NCBI GenBank assembly: GCA_027686065.1
Contig: JAQCTH010000005.1
Location: 30,919-94,918, forward strand
DNA from: Clostridiaceae bacterium AF10-41
GTDB taxonomy: Bacteria > Bacillota > Clostridia > Clostridiales > Clostridiaceae
DNA: 64,000 bases
Direction: 5' to 3'
Below the pieces are notes generated by a model. That model saw only the letters and a list, made by a program, of their open reading frames with translations. It did no database searches and was not told where the DNA came from. Of the stretch, positions 18,001 through 28,488 are shown one piece after another. Made by a program: the position numbers and the translations under genes. Every line of letters starts with the position of its first letter. Within the stretch, counting starts at the first letter, position 1.

Positions 18001-18290
18001 ATAGAAAGATTTTCTCCTCGAGTATAATATTGAGCTTCATTATTTCCCCAACCTTGTGATACTTTATTCCCATTTTCATCTAATATCCAATTACCTATTT
18101 CATAGGTCCAATTGTCCATATTTAAGCTATCTTCATTAAATTCATCTGACCATTTTAATTTCCACTTTTCACTTTTATTATTTTCTTCTGAAATAGTTTC
18201 TGCAAAAACAATTTTGAAATTACTTAATAATACACTTAGAGCTAAGGCCCCAACAAAGTATCTCCTAATTTTCCTTTTTGATTTCTCCAT
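15039..18290 (-). CDS. Cell-wall-anchored GH16 endo-beta-glucanase (laminarinase type) with CBM-like modules
   Basis: 1083 residues. Order: signal peptide (about 1-31, ending FAETI), GH16 domain (about 45-305) with the catalytic GEIDIMEAKG motif (two Glu and an Asp), four CBM4/9-like beta-sandwich modules (about 325-480, 498-650, 660-800, 815-960), a 16-fold ENPG repeat (about 976-1040), the sortase signal LPDTG, a membrane helix and KKKR. The last two modules are near copies (NGLEGWKAWNW in both). It should hydrolyse beta-1,3 or beta-1,3/1,4 glucan outside the cell, displayed on peptidoglycan. Products would be beta-gluco-oligosaccharides, matching the PTS/GH1 operon nearby. Two LacI-type operators lie upstream. 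Confidence 0.93.
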   Translation of the reverse strand: MEKSKRKIRRYFVGALALSVLLSNFKIVFAETISEENNKSEKWKLKWSDEFNEDSLNMDNWTYEIGNWILDENGNKVSQGWGNNEAQYYTRGENLSIKDGNLVITAKKVDKEKEKYDNCNYTSTRIKTEDKVTAKYGRIEARIKMPKGNGIWPAFWMMPNDDKYGGWAASGEIDIMEAKGRIPNEVNGTIHYGGIWPNNRYSGSHYRFEEGTDITDFHDYAIEWEPGEIRWYVDNELYQVQDNWNTYGKNEDLKYSFPAPFDQDFYIILNLAIGGNYDGGILPENDFSSAEMLVDYVRVYDKSDEYKDPKEPNIEKGELPEGSKEAIDGNYIYDTSYDNGFNKIINGDEAFSNTWNLLTLKQFGGEASISTDKLDNTTFAKIDISKPGSEVHSIQLIQYMTLAKGRTYKLSYDAKASSNRNISVKASGGEERGWTTYSNVYSDSLTNDVNHFEHVFTMAQNSDIKARLEFNVGTSNPSVWIGNVKVEEFEESIDYNAPKKPLSDGNHIYNGTFDRGLVDRKTYWNLSGDANYFVPESSRDLCIDVKNNTNNYEDVVLNQKGIMLVGEANHTLTFKAKADKDRDIKLVMKDSNSDNVLEKTISLEKEFKEYNLEFKFNTSGIDNNGTIEFLLGGTESQISIDNIELKCDGLHEPPKDIEKFLIKNGDFKNGLEGWKAWNWEKNDDFINDIKVKDGKAVIEVPKVGETGDASQTWGVQFKQTDLLLNKDVEYELSFNISSSIDREVEVVLQNSGYYRVFENKISVSPEVKEHKYIFKATGTEAVELNFLLGKFGDYNTHEVSIDNVVLKVEGAVEENPEDNVVKFPLSNGKFDNGLEGWKAWNWIKNDNFISDVKVENGEAIIPIPELKNNGIETWAVQFRQTNLPLTKDIEYEISFDIRSNIDRELEVVVQNSGYYRVFEDKISVSPEVKKYENTFKATGSEIVELNFLLGKFAEYSSHEVYIDNVVLKVKGAEENPGENPGENPGENPGENPGENPGENPGENPGENPGENPGENPGENPGENPGENPGENPGENPGENPKNSGQNSEKSGTLPDTGNETANTSIGISSIILALGLILIKKKR
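15181..15372 (-). repeat. 12-bp tandem repeat encoding (ENPG)16
   Basis: Sixteen 12-bp units in frame, differing only at synonymous third positions (CCT GGG/GGA and TTT/TTC on the plus strand). It encodes a Pro-rich spacer between the binding modules and the LPDTG anchor and creates long false open frames on the plus strand. Confidence 0.95.
15380..16330 (-). repeat. Internal duplication: two near-identical CBM modules
   Basis: The regions at about 15380-15830 and 15870-16320 encode two modules of about 150 residues with matching order of segments (NGLEGWKAWNW, VQFRQT or VQFKQT, QNSGYYRVFE, VELNFLLGKF, IDNVVLKV), a recent internal duplication. Confidence 0.8.
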
Positions 18291-18420
18291 TATTTTACTA
18301 CTCCCATCCTCAATTCTCTTTTATTTTTAAAATATCTTAATACCTCTGCCAATTTATTTTTTCATAACTACCTCCCTCCAATTCTATTTTAATCTATCTT
18401 TTGTATATTAAATATTATCT

Positions 18421-18489
18421 TCGAAACCAGTTTCGAAAAGATTTAAAAAAATATATTTGCATTTAACATATTTCCGAAACCGATTTAGG
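18421..18489. promoter_or_regulatory. Two LacI/GalR-type operators upstream of the glucanase
   Basis: TCGAAACCAGTTTCGA at 18421-18436 (7-bp arms around a 2-bp centre) and CCGAAACCGATTTAGG at 18474-18489 share the half-site CGAAACC. Their centres are 53 bp apart, close to five helical turns, which suits looping by a LacI-family dimer pair. The rest of the 377-bp gap 18291-18667 is AT-rich leader and the terminator at 18589-18626. No LacI-family gene is in the window. Confidence 0.6.
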
Positions 18490-18588
18490 TTTTGTCTTTT
18501 ATTAGGTAATTGTTTACATTTATATTATATATTCTATATTTTTTATTGTAAATGCTTTTTTCAAATTATTTACTTTTTTTTGCAAATT

Positions 18589-18626
18589 AAAAATCCATAG
18601 CCAATTTATATATTCTATGGATTTTT
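18589..18626 (-). terminator. Terminator of the DUF4269 gene
   Basis: A 12-bp stem (18589-18600 with 18615-18626) and 14-nt loop, followed on the minus strand by TTTTTAATTT. Confidence 0.75.
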
Positions 18627-18667
18627 ATGCTATATTACAAAATTAACATTTTTTAAATTCTCTTATA

Positions 18668-19237
18668 CTAATCTAAATGAACTCTCGATTCTAATAAATT
18701 CATTATTTCTATATCATCTAACTTTTCAAGCTTTAACAATTCATTATATGGATTTCCTTTTAAATTTAGAATTTTAGCAAATGCAGGTTCTGTCTTTAAA
18801 CCATTTTCTTTCAAATCAATAATCTTTTTCTTTACTAAATCTCCACCTAAATTTAATATTCTATCTTCAATTATCATATGTTTATATCCATTTTGTTCTG
18901 TAGATTTTATGTTTTGTGCATATATCTCTATTTCAAAATCATCTATAAGGAAATTAACTGTTAAAACTTCATCATTTACTTTATTTATCTTAAATTTATT
19001 AAAACTTGAAAATTTACTCAGCATTAATTCTTCGAACTCATTTATATTATATACTTCACAAATAATGTCTAAGTCACTACCATAAATGTCAATTTCTATT
19101 GGTATAGTTCCTACTAAAATTGGATTATACTTTTTTAGTATATTAAATATTTTTATATTAGTTAATAATTTAAAAGCTTTTTGTTGTTTCTTATTTCCAA
19201 ATTGTAAATAATCAAAGTTCATAAAATTCTTTTCCAC
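18668..19237 (-). CDS. DUF4269 nucleotidyltransferase-like protein
   Basis: 189 residues. The segment ILVGTIPIEIDIYGSDLDIIC has the GxxP...DLD pattern of the DUF4269 family, a nucleotidyltransferase-fold group with no defined substrate; the paired acidic residues would bind metal. The C-terminus (KTEPAFAKILNLKGNPYNELLKL) is also typical. The start could be GTG 19237 or ATG 19222; GGAAAAG before the ATG slightly favours the latter. Monocistronic, with its own terminator. Confidence 0.75.
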   Translation of the reverse strand: MEKNFMNFDYLQFGNKKQQKAFKLLTNIKIFNILKKYNPILVGTIPIEIDIYGSDLDIICEVYNINEFEELMLSKFSSFNKFKINKVNDEVLTVNFLIDDFEIEIYAQNIKSTEQNGYKHMIIEDRILNLGGDLVKKKIIDLKENGLKTEPAFAKILNLKGNPYNELLKLEKLDDIEIMNLLESRVHLD

Positions 19238-19312
19238 ATTCTTATGCTGCCTTTTCTATAAATTCAAAATAATTAGGACCTTCTAATTATCTTTATTTTA
19301 TTATACATAAAA

Positions 19313-19360
19313 ATACCCTACAGAATAGCTATTTTTTACATTATCTATTCTGTAGGGTAT
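19313..19360 (-). terminator. Terminator of the PTS/GH1/KDG operon
   Basis: A perfect 16-bp stem (19313-19328 with 19345-19360) followed on the minus strand by TTTTTATG. It lies right after the PTS IIA stop and ends the operon that starts at 29901. Confidence 0.88.
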
Positions 19361-19368
19361 ATTTTACA

Positions 19369-19683
19369 TTATCTACGCTTAATTTCTTTATTCATTTCTA
19401 TTAATTCTATAGCTATGTCTTTAATAGTCTCTGCACTCATAAGTTGATCCTCTGCATGCATTATTATAAGAGAAAATTCTAACTTTTTCCCACTAGCTTC
19501 ATTTTGAATTAATCCAGAATGAGCATGATGTCCTTCTAGCAAAAATCCTTTAGCTTCCTCTATTTTCTTTTCTGCTTCTTCAAAATTTCCATTTCTTGCT
19601 TCTCTAATTGCTTCAATTCCTAAAGATTTAGCCATTCCAACATTGCTTATTATTTCAAAAGCAACTAATTCTAGTTCATTCAT
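19369..19683 (-). CDS. PTS lactose/cellobiose-family enzyme IIA
   Basis: 104 residues, an all-helical IIA of the Lac family. It accepts phosphate from HPr and passes it to IIB. Seen: LVAFEIISNVGMAKSLGIEA at the N-terminus and GHHAHSGLIQ near residue 55 (a conserved His-containing element), then IMHAEDQLMSAET near 75, which holds the phosphorylated His. AAGGAGAATTTGG precedes the ATG. It is the last gene of the operon, 21 nt after IIB, while its IIC partner is the first gene about 9 kb upstream. Confidence 0.92.
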   Translation of the reverse strand: MNELELVAFEIISNVGMAKSLGIEAIREARNGNFEEAEKKIEEAKGFLLEGHHAHSGLIQNEASGKKLEFSLIIMHAEDQLMSAETIKDIAIELIEMNKEIKRR

Positions 19684-19704
19684 TCCAAATTCTCCTTATA
19701 TAAT

Positions 19705-20016
19705 TTATTTGTGGTCTTCTATTAATTGTAATGCACTTTCAAGAACTGCTTTTCCATTCATTGTTCCATATGCTCTAATATCTATTACTTCTACTGGGAT
19801 TCTTCCATTAACTAATGATTTAATTTCTGTCTTTTGAAATCTAACTTGTGGTCCAAGTAAAATAATATCTACTGTATCAATTACATTTCCACATTCTGAA
19901 AATGGTAATGCATTTATATTTACTTCTATTCCTTTGCTTTTAGCTGCCTCTTGCATTTTATTTACTAAAAGACTTGTTGACATTCCAGCTGAACATACTA
20001 ATAATATATTTTTCAT
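19705..20016 (-). CDS. PTS lactose/cellobiose-family enzyme IIB
   Basis: 103 residues. The phospho-acceptor Cys sits in the P-loop LLVCSAGMSTSLLV at residue 8, typical of CelA/LicB-type IIB. It takes phosphate from IIA and transfers it to the sugar moving through IIC. It lies between the GH1 gene and IIA in the operon, 58 nt after GH1. Confidence 0.93.
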   Translation of the reverse strand: MKNILLVCSAGMSTSLLVNKMQEAAKSKGIEVNINALPFSECGNVIDTVDIILLGPQVRFQKTEIKSLVNGRIPVEVIDIRAYGTMNGKAVLESALQLIEDHK

Positions 20017-20074
20017 TTCATAATCCTTCTTTCTATTTTAATTTATTTTTATATTTAAATAATTTACAAGTAAT

Positions 20075-22499
<2,425 letters not shown>

Positions 22500-23144
22500 T
22501 TAATCTCTAGCCATTTTAACCTTTCTTACATATTCCTCTGCAATTTCAGTTATTTTATTAAATTCACCATTGCTTCCTAATTTATTTAATTCTCCACCTA
22601 CTCCAACTGCATCAACTCCAGCTTTAAACCAACTATTAATATTATCTAGTTTAACTCCACCAGTAACCATTATACTAGCTTGTGGAAGTGGTGCTTTGAT
22701 AGCTCCAATATAATCTTGACCAAAACAGCTACCAGGGAAAAGCTTAATTATCTCACTTCCCATTTCCATTGCTTCTACTATCTCTTTTATAGTCATACAT
22801 CCTGGAATATATGGAACTGCATATCTATTACACATAATTGAAGTTTCTTTATTAAAAGAAGGAGAAACAATATATTTAGCTCCTGCTAAAATGGCCATTC
22901 TAGCGGTTTCTGCATCCAAAACTGTTCCAGCTCCTATTAAGACATCTTTGTCATTCTTATAAATATTAGTTAATTCTTTTATTATTTCTGAAGCATTAGG
23001 ATTAGTATATGCTAATTCTATAGATTTTAAATTCCCACTTATGCAAGCCTTTGAAATTTCTATTCCTTCTTTTAAACTTTCGCCTCTTATAACTGCTACA
23101 ACACCTTGCTTTTTAAGTTCCAATATAGTATTAGATTTATCCAC
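22500..23144 (-). CDS. eda: KDPG aldolase, second copy
   Basis: 214 residues, class I aldolase paralogous to the one at 4892-5539. Seen: GVVAVIRGES, LIGAGTVLDAET, AKYIVSPSFN (Schiff-base Lys region), IKLFPGSCFG and IMVTGGVKLDNI. GTG start at 23144 with GAGGTG upstream. It cleaves KDPG to pyruvate and glyceraldehyde 3-phosphate and feeds glycolysis. It stands directly before kdgK, the same gene order as the first pair. Confidence 0.92.
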   Translation of the reverse strand: MDKSNTILELKKQGVVAVIRGESLKEGIEISKACISGNLKSIELAYTNPNASEIIKELTNIYKNDKDVLIGAGTVLDAETARMAILAGAKYIVSPSFNKETSIMCNRYAVPYIPGCMTIKEIVEAMEMGSEIIKLFPGSCFGQDYIGAIKAPLPQASIMVTGGVKLDNINSWFKAGVDAVGVGGELNKLGSNGEFNKITEIAEEYVRKVKMARD

Positions 23145-23156
23145 TCTTCAAACACC

Positions 23157-23426
23157 TCATCTTATTATTGTTGATATTAATGCAATTAGATATATAACAC
23201 ATACTCCTGTTTGAGTTATTTTTTCATTTGTACTAAATGGAGAATCTTTTTTCCAGATTCTATATAGTGCATATGGGGTACAGATAATATTTAGTACATA
23301 AGTCAAATTTTTATATTTTGTAAAGACATTAATATCTTCTGGATTTTTTTTATTTAAGTTTTCTCTAAGGTTCTTAATATTTTTTTGTCTTTCTGTTAAA
23401 TTAATAGAACTAACTTTAGTTTTCAT
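23157..23426 (-). CDS. Small uncharacterised protein with two hydrophobic segments
   Basis: 89 residues; not recognised. The N-terminal half is basic and hydrophilic (NLTERQKNIKNLRENLNKKNPED); two hydrophobic stretches follow (LTYVLNIICTPYALYRIW and CVIYLIALISTII), so it is probably a small membrane protein with two helices. Its ATG overlaps the stop codon of the dehydratase gene (TAATG), so it is translationally coupled and belongs to the operon. It could help the PTS permease or anchor an enzyme, but nothing in the sequence proves this. Confidence 0.65.
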   Translation of the reverse strand: MKTKVSSINLTERQKNIKNLRENLNKKNPEDINVFTKYKNLTYVLNIICTPYALYRIWKKDSPFSTNEKITQTGVCVIYLIALISTIIR

Positions 23427-25141
23427 TATTCCATGTACCCTCCTCTCATTGGTGACACAGCATGTTTCACATATAATGATAAAACACCTTTTTTGAATTT
23501 ATTTTTTGGCTTAATCCATCTACTTTTTCTTTCATTAAGTATTTTTTCAATTTCTTCTAATAACATTTTCTTGTTCTTTATTCCAATTATATTAAGACTT
23601 CTATTTTTTACGCTTATTTCAATTAAATCGCCATCTTCAACTAAGGCAATAGGTCCGCCTTCTGCAGCTTCAGGTGATATGTGACCTATAGCAGGACCTC
23701 TACTAGCTCCTGAAAATCTACCATCTGTTAAAAGTGCAATGGACTCTGAAAGTATAGGATCACTTGCAATTGCTTCTGTTGTATAAAACATTTCAGGCAT
23801 TCCACTTCCCTTAGGTCCTTCATATCTTATAAAGACAGCTTCTCCTTCATTGATATGATTATTTAATATAGCTGAAATAGCATCTTCCTCACAATCAAAT
23901 ACTCTTGCCTTCAAAACTACTTCTTGCATTTTCTTAGGTACAGCTGAATGTTTAACAACAGCACCTTCTGGAGCAAGATTACCTTTTAATATAGCAATAG
24001 CACCTTCTTTATTTAAAGGCTTTTCAACAGAATAAATTATATCTTCTTTATTTAAATTAACTCTCTCTAAATGCTTATAACATTTTTCATAATATCCACT
24101 ATTTTTTAAATCATCTAAATTTTCTCCTAGAGTCTTCCCTGTAACTGTCATAACATCTAAGTGTAAATGTTCTCTAATAGCTTCCATTATAGCTGGAGTT
24201 CCACCTGCATAATAATAATATTCAGCAGGATAAAATCCACTAGGTCTAAGATTTAATATAAATGGAATCTTTTTATGAATCCTATCAAAATCTTCACCTG
24301 TTATTTCAATTCCCAATTCATGAGCAATTGCAGGAATATGAAGCAATGCATTACTTGACCCTGCTATTGCGGAATGAACCATTATTGCATTCTCAAAAGC
24401 TTCCATTGTCAGTATATCTGAAGGCTTAATACCTTTTTCAACTATATTTTTTACACTTTCCCCTATATTACTAGCTACTTCCTTAAGTTCTTTGCTGGTT
24501 GCAGGAAGAACTGAAGTTCCTGGTAATGATAATCCTAATGCTTCTGCCATGATCTGCATTGTTGTTGCTGTTCCAATAAAACTACAAGCTCCACAGCTTG
24601 GGCATGCATTATGTTTATAGTAATTAAATTTATCTAAAGTAATTTCATTTCTTTCATACTGTGCTGAATACTTACCAATTTGTTCTAAAGTTAGTAAATC
24701 TGGACCTGCACTCATTACTCCACCAGCTATTATAATTGAAGGTGTATTTATTCTTGCAATTGCCATTAAATGAGCTGGCATTGCTTTATCACAAGTAGCT
24801 AAAAATACTCCGCCATCAAAAGGTGTTGCACCATATTGTATTTCTATCATGTTGCAAATCATCTCTCTTGAACATAAAGAATAATTAATTCCATCATGTC
24901 CTTGTGATTGTCCATCACACATATCAGTTGTGTAATATTTAGCACCCTTTGCATTAATTTCATAAAGACTTTTTTCCACTAAATGAACTAGCTCATTTAG
25001 ATGAACACTTCCTGGATGTGAATCTCCATATGTGCTTTCTATAAAAATTTGCATTTTACTTAAGTCTTCAACCTTCCATCCTGCTCCTATTCTTAGAGGA
25101 TCTAATTCAGGAGCTATTTTCCTTAAATCTTGGCTCTTCAT
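23426..25141 (-). CDS. IlvD/EDD-family sugar-acid dehydratase
   Basis: 571 residues. Cluster ligands are visible as ATCDKAMPAHL (about 112) and CPSCGACSFIGTATTMQ (about 182), and the C-terminal GRFSGASRGPAIGHISPEA is strongly conserved. The CPSCGxC form is typical of sugar-acid dehydratases rather than true dihydroxyacid dehydratase, and no branched-chain synthesis gene is adjacent. With kdgK and eda in the operon, the likely reaction is D-gluconate (or an epimer) to KDG. Other aldonates, or IlvD itself, are less likely alternatives. ATG at 25141 after AAGGAG. Confidence 0.82.
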   Translation of the reverse strand: MKSQDLRKIAPELDPLRIGAGWKVEDLSKMQIFIESTYGDSHPGSVHLNELVHLVEKSLYEINAKGAKYYTTDMCDGQSQGHDGINYSLCSREMICNMIEIQYGATPFDGGVFLATCDKAMPAHLMAIARINTPSIIIAGGVMSAGPDLLTLEQIGKYSAQYERNEITLDKFNYYKHNACPSCGACSFIGTATTMQIMAEALGLSLPGTSVLPATSKELKEVASNIGESVKNIVEKGIKPSDILTMEAFENAIMVHSAIAGSSNALLHIPAIAHELGIEITGEDFDRIHKKIPFILNLRPSGFYPAEYYYYAGGTPAIMEAIREHLHLDVMTVTGKTLGENLDDLKNSGYYEKCYKHLERVNLNKEDIIYSVEKPLNKEGAIAILKGNLAPEGAVVKHSAVPKKMQEVVLKARVFDCEEDAISAILNNHINEGEAVFIRYEGPKGSGMPEMFYTTEAIASDPILSESIALLTDGRFSGASRGPAIGHISPEAAEGGPIALVEDGDLIEISVKNRSLNIIGIKNKKMLLEEIEKILNERKSRWIKPKNKFKKGVLSLYVKHAVSPMRGGYME

Positions 25142-25152
25142 CTTACTACTCC

Positions 25153-26589
25153 TTATTTATATTCATTTTCTACATCTTTTACTTCAAAGGTTTTATTTAG
25201 TATTAAATCTTTATAGAAATACGCTGATTTTTTAAGATATCTATTACGCTTATTTTCTAAATCTATCTCAACAAGACCATATCTATTTTTAAATGCATTC
25301 ATTGGAGATACATTATCAGTAAATGCCCATAACATGTATCCTCTACAATTCGATCCCTCTTTAATTCCTCTTATTAACCAATCTAAATGCGTTGATATAA
25401 ATTCAATACGATAATCATCTTGTATTATTCCTAAGTCATTTTTATATTTTTTTTCATTTTCAACGCCCATTCCATTTTCAGCTACAAACCATTCAAAATT
25501 ATTATATTTATCTCTCATTTTTATAGCCATATCATACATTATCTTCGGATATATTTCCCATCCTCTATGTATATTAATTTTTTTACCTGGCATATTAAAG
25601 TCTTCATAATAAAAATTTGGATGAAACGGTGCTTCTTTATGAATAGCTGTTGTTCTTCCTTGTACTCTATTTGGATGGTATAAATTTATTCCAACCCAGT
25701 CTAAAGTATTTTCTTTAATAATATCTAGCTCTTCTTGTGTGTAATCCATTAATATTCCATGTTCTTCTAAAAGTTCAAAAAATCCATCTTCATATTCTCC
25801 AAGTATAGCAGGGTCTAGAAATATACGATTATAAAATAAATCATACATGTCAGCAGCTTTTAAATCTCTTGGAGAGTTTCCTCTTGGATAAGCCATTTCA
25901 ACATTTACAATTGTTCCAAACTTACCGCCTTCTTTTCTAAATCCACCTTCTTTATAAACCTTCATTATCATGTTAGTTGCTAAAGCTTTATTATAATTCC
26001 ATTGCATCCAAGCTTTACTGTCTTGATAAAATGGATATCTTAAAGCATCTAAATGTATTCTAGTTTGCACTACAACTGGTTCATTAAATGCAAACCAGTA
26101 CTTAACCTTATCTCCAAATCTTTCGAAAGCCTTTGTTGCATATTTTACAAACAAATCAACTACATGCTTACTATTAAATCCATCATATTTCTTAAATAAT
26201 TCACCTGGAATTTCATAATGCTCAAGACAAACCATAGGTTCAATTCCATTCTTAATCATTTCATCTAACATATCACTGTAGTAATTTGCATAATCTTCAT
26301 CTACTATAACATTTTCATAATCAGTTAAAAATCTTGACCAATTTAAAGAAGTTCTATAACAATTAAGTCCTATATTTTTCATATTAGCTATATCTTCTTT
26401 ATATCTATTAAAATAGTCTGTAGCAACTGATGGACCATATCCCTCATGCCAAACCTCTTTATTTTCTTTGTACCATAAATCTATATAGGAATCCTGAAAC
26501 TCTTTCTTACCATCCCAGCCTTCTGTCTGCCATGCACTAGCTGCTGCTCCTAAAAAAAAATTCTCTGGTAAAGTAACTATCCTATTCAT
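25153..26589 (-). CDS. GH1 (phospho-)beta-glycosidase, divergent second copy
   Basis: 478 residues. Seen: FFLGAAASAWQTEGWDGKKE at the N-terminus, acid/base Glu in WFAFNEPVVV (about 176), nucleophile Glu in WFVAENGMGV (about 378), and a C-terminal SPMNAFKNRYGLVEID whose Ser/Lys/Tyr spacing resembles 6-phospho-beta-galactosidase (LacG-like) enzymes. It is very different from the GH1 at 20075. Its start overlaps the uxuA stop, so the two are translationally coupled. Its position between the two aldonate dehydratase genes suggests it frees an aldonic acid or an uncommon sugar from a phosphorylated disaccharide. Confidence 0.87.
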   Translation of the reverse strand: MNRIVTLPENFFLGAAASAWQTEGWDGKKEFQDSYIDLWYKENKEVWHEGYGPSVATDYFNRYKEDIANMKNIGLNCYRTSLNWSRFLTDYENVIVDEDYANYYSDMLDEMIKNGIEPMVCLEHYEIPGELFKKYDGFNSKHVVDLFVKYATKAFERFGDKVKYWFAFNEPVVVQTRIHLDALRYPFYQDSKAWMQWNYNKALATNMIMKVYKEGGFRKEGGKFGTIVNVEMAYPRGNSPRDLKAADMYDLFYNRIFLDPAILGEYEDGFFELLEEHGILMDYTQEELDIIKENTLDWVGINLYHPNRVQGRTTAIHKEAPFHPNFYYEDFNMPGKKINIHRGWEIYPKIMYDMAIKMRDKYNNFEWFVAENGMGVENEKKYKNDLGIIQDDYRIEFISTHLDWLIRGIKEGSNCRGYMLWAFTDNVSPMNAFKNRYGLVEIDLENKRNRYLKKSAYFYKDLILNKTFEVKDVENEYK

Positions 26590-27626
26590 TATTTTTTCTC
26601 CTTTAACGCATCATATATTCCGCCTATATACATTGCTCCAAGTCCTCTATCATATAATCCATAGCCTGCTTTTCCTTCTTCCCCCCAAATCATTCTTCCA
26701 TGATCTGGTCTAACATGGCCTTCAAATCCAACTTCTATATAAGCTTTTATTATATCCACTATATCTAGAGAACCACAACTTGTATAATGAGCTGATTCTT
26801 CAAAAGAACCATCCTCTAAAATTTTCACATTTCTTATATGTCCAAAATGAATTCTTTTCATTTCACCATATTTTCTTATAAGTCTTGCTACATCATTATC
26901 TCTCGTACATCCTAAGGAACCACTACACATAGTTATTCCGTTATTAGTACTATTATTAAGATTTAAAAATCTATCAATATTTTTTTCATTGGTAATTATT
27001 CTTGGAATCCCAAATATTGACCACGGCGGATCATCTGGATGTATTGCCATATTAACTCCAACCTCAATAGCAACTGGTATTATTTCATTTATAAAATAAC
27101 TTAAATTATTCCATAACCCTTCTTCTCCAAGTTTCTTATAATCATTTATTAATTGTCTTACCTCATCTACTGAATAAGATGAGTCCCATCCTGGTAAAGA
27201 TAATTTTGTTGGATCTAATTTTTCTATTTCATTTTTATAATACACTAATGTACTTGAACCATCTTCTAATAAATGATCTATAGAAGTTCTAGTCCAATCA
27301 AATACTGGCATAAAATTATAACAAATAGTTTTTATTCCACATTTTGATAAATTTCTAATGGTTTCTTTATAATTCTCAATATATTTTTTATAGTTATTTC
27401 TTCCTAATTTTATATCTTCATGTACAGGTACACTTTCTATTACTTCTAACTCTAGTCCCTTTGAGTTCACAGCTTCTTTTAACTCTTCTATTCTATCTAC
27501 TGGCCAAACTGCTCCAACAGGTATGTCATATATTGCACTAACAACTCCAGTAACATTTGGAATTTGCTTTATATACTCCAATTTTATTGAGTCATTACTT
27601 CCATACCAACGGAAAGTCATTTTCAT
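26589..27626 (-). CDS. uxuA: D-mannonate dehydratase
   Basis: 345 residues, TIM-barrel UxuA family; converts D-mannonate to KDG with a divalent metal. Seen: FRWYGSNDSIKLEYIKQIP, NFMPVFDWTRT (about 106), MAIHPDDPPWSIFGIPRI (about 194, metal ligand), CSGSLG (about 233), IHFGHIRNV and GHVRPDHGRMIWGE (about 310), all hallmarks. AAGGAGG stands 8 nt before the ATG. It follows the iclR gene by 12 nt. Uronate isomerase UxaC and mannonate oxidoreductase UxuB are absent, so mannonate must come from another source or from genes elsewhere. Confidence 0.95.
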   Translation of the reverse strand: MKMTFRWYGSNDSIKLEYIKQIPNVTGVVSAIYDIPVGAVWPVDRIEELKEAVNSKGLELEVIESVPVHEDIKLGRNNYKKYIENYKETIRNLSKCGIKTICYNFMPVFDWTRTSIDHLLEDGSSTLVYYKNEIEKLDPTKLSLPGWDSSYSVDEVRQLINDYKKLGEEGLWNNLSYFINEIIPVAIEVGVNMAIHPDDPPWSIFGIPRIITNEKNIDRFLNLNNSTNNGITMCSGSLGCTRDNDVARLIRKYGEMKRIHFGHIRNVKILEDGSFEESAHYTSCGSLDIVDIIKAYIEVGFEGHVRPDHGRMIWGEEGKAGYGLYDRGLGAMYIGGIYDALKEKK

Positions 27627-27638
27627 AGCATATCCTCC

Positions 27639-28397
27639 TTATTTGGAATATCCTAGTCTATAAGAAATTTTATTTGCTTCCTTTTTAACTATTTCTCCAA
27701 GTTCATCTAAATCTATATTTTCTTCATAAAGTCCAACACAACTTATTGCTGCAATAACCTTACCATTATGATTAAATACTGGTGCTGCAACAGCTATTTG
27801 ATGTAGTGCATCTTCACGGAAACTTTTTGCATAACCTTTAAGTTTGGCTTCTTTTAATTCCTCATAATATTTATCTACAGATGTTATAGTATATTCAGTA
27901 TAAGGTTCAAAACTTATATGCTTTATTGCTTCCTTTACAAATTCATCGCTTGAAAATGCAAGCATAATCTTTCCTAAAGCTGCACTATGAAGTTGTCTTC
28001 TACTTCCTATATTAGCTGTGGTTATTATACTTTCTTTTGATTCATATTTATATAAATATGTAATCATATAATCATCTAGTATAGCCATGAAAGTAGTAGC
28101 CTTCATTTCATCTGCTAATGGATTTAAATACCTTTTCGCTATATTTACTGTATCTACACCATTTACATAAGTACTTCCTATTAAAAAAGTGTGTACACCT
28201 ATTTTATATTTAACTTTTCCAGTTGATAAATCCTCTTCTACCATATTTGTATGTACTAGCGTTTTCAAAATATCAAAGGCACTAGATCTAGGCATTTGAA
28301 TAGTATCAACTATTTCTACTAAGGTATATCCCTCTTTATTTTTAGATAATAAATCTAATATTTCTATAGATCTTAATAATGTACGATTTAATTTCAT
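27639..28397 (-). CDS. IclR-family transcriptional regulator
   Basis: 252 residues. N-terminal winged helix (RSIEILDLLSKNKEGYTLVEIVDTIQMPRSSAFDILKTL) and C-terminal effector domain (SAALGKIMLAF, FREDALHQIAVAAPVF, ISCVGL). IclR-family members such as KdgR bind KDG or related aldonates and repress catabolic operons, so KDG or KDPG is a plausible ligand here. It is the second gene of the operon, after PTS IIC and a strong hairpin. A near-palindrome in the IIC leader (29917-29930) is a candidate operator. Confidence 0.9.
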   Translation of the reverse strand: MKLNRTLLRSIEILDLLSKNKEGYTLVEIVDTIQMPRSSAFDILKTLVHTNMVEEDLSTGKVKYKIGVHTFLIGSTYVNGVDTVNIAKRYLNPLADEMKATTFMAILDDYMITYLYKYESKESIITTANIGSRRQLHSAALGKIMLAFSSDEFVKEAIKHISFEPYTEYTITSVDKYYEELKEAKLKGYAKSFREDALHQIAVAAPVFNHNGKVIAAISCVGLYEENIDLDELGEIVKKEANKISYRLGYSK

Positions 28398-28488
28398 TTC
28401 TACAACCCCTTGCTAGTTATTTTACAATAACTATGATAACACAAACTAATATAATACTCATTCTTAAATCGAACATTTCATATTCTAA

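Noticed and set aside
18541..18575. Possible catabolite-response (cre) site upstream of the glucanase
   Set aside because: TGTAAATGCTTTTT matches the cre consensus at too few fixed positions, including the central CG.
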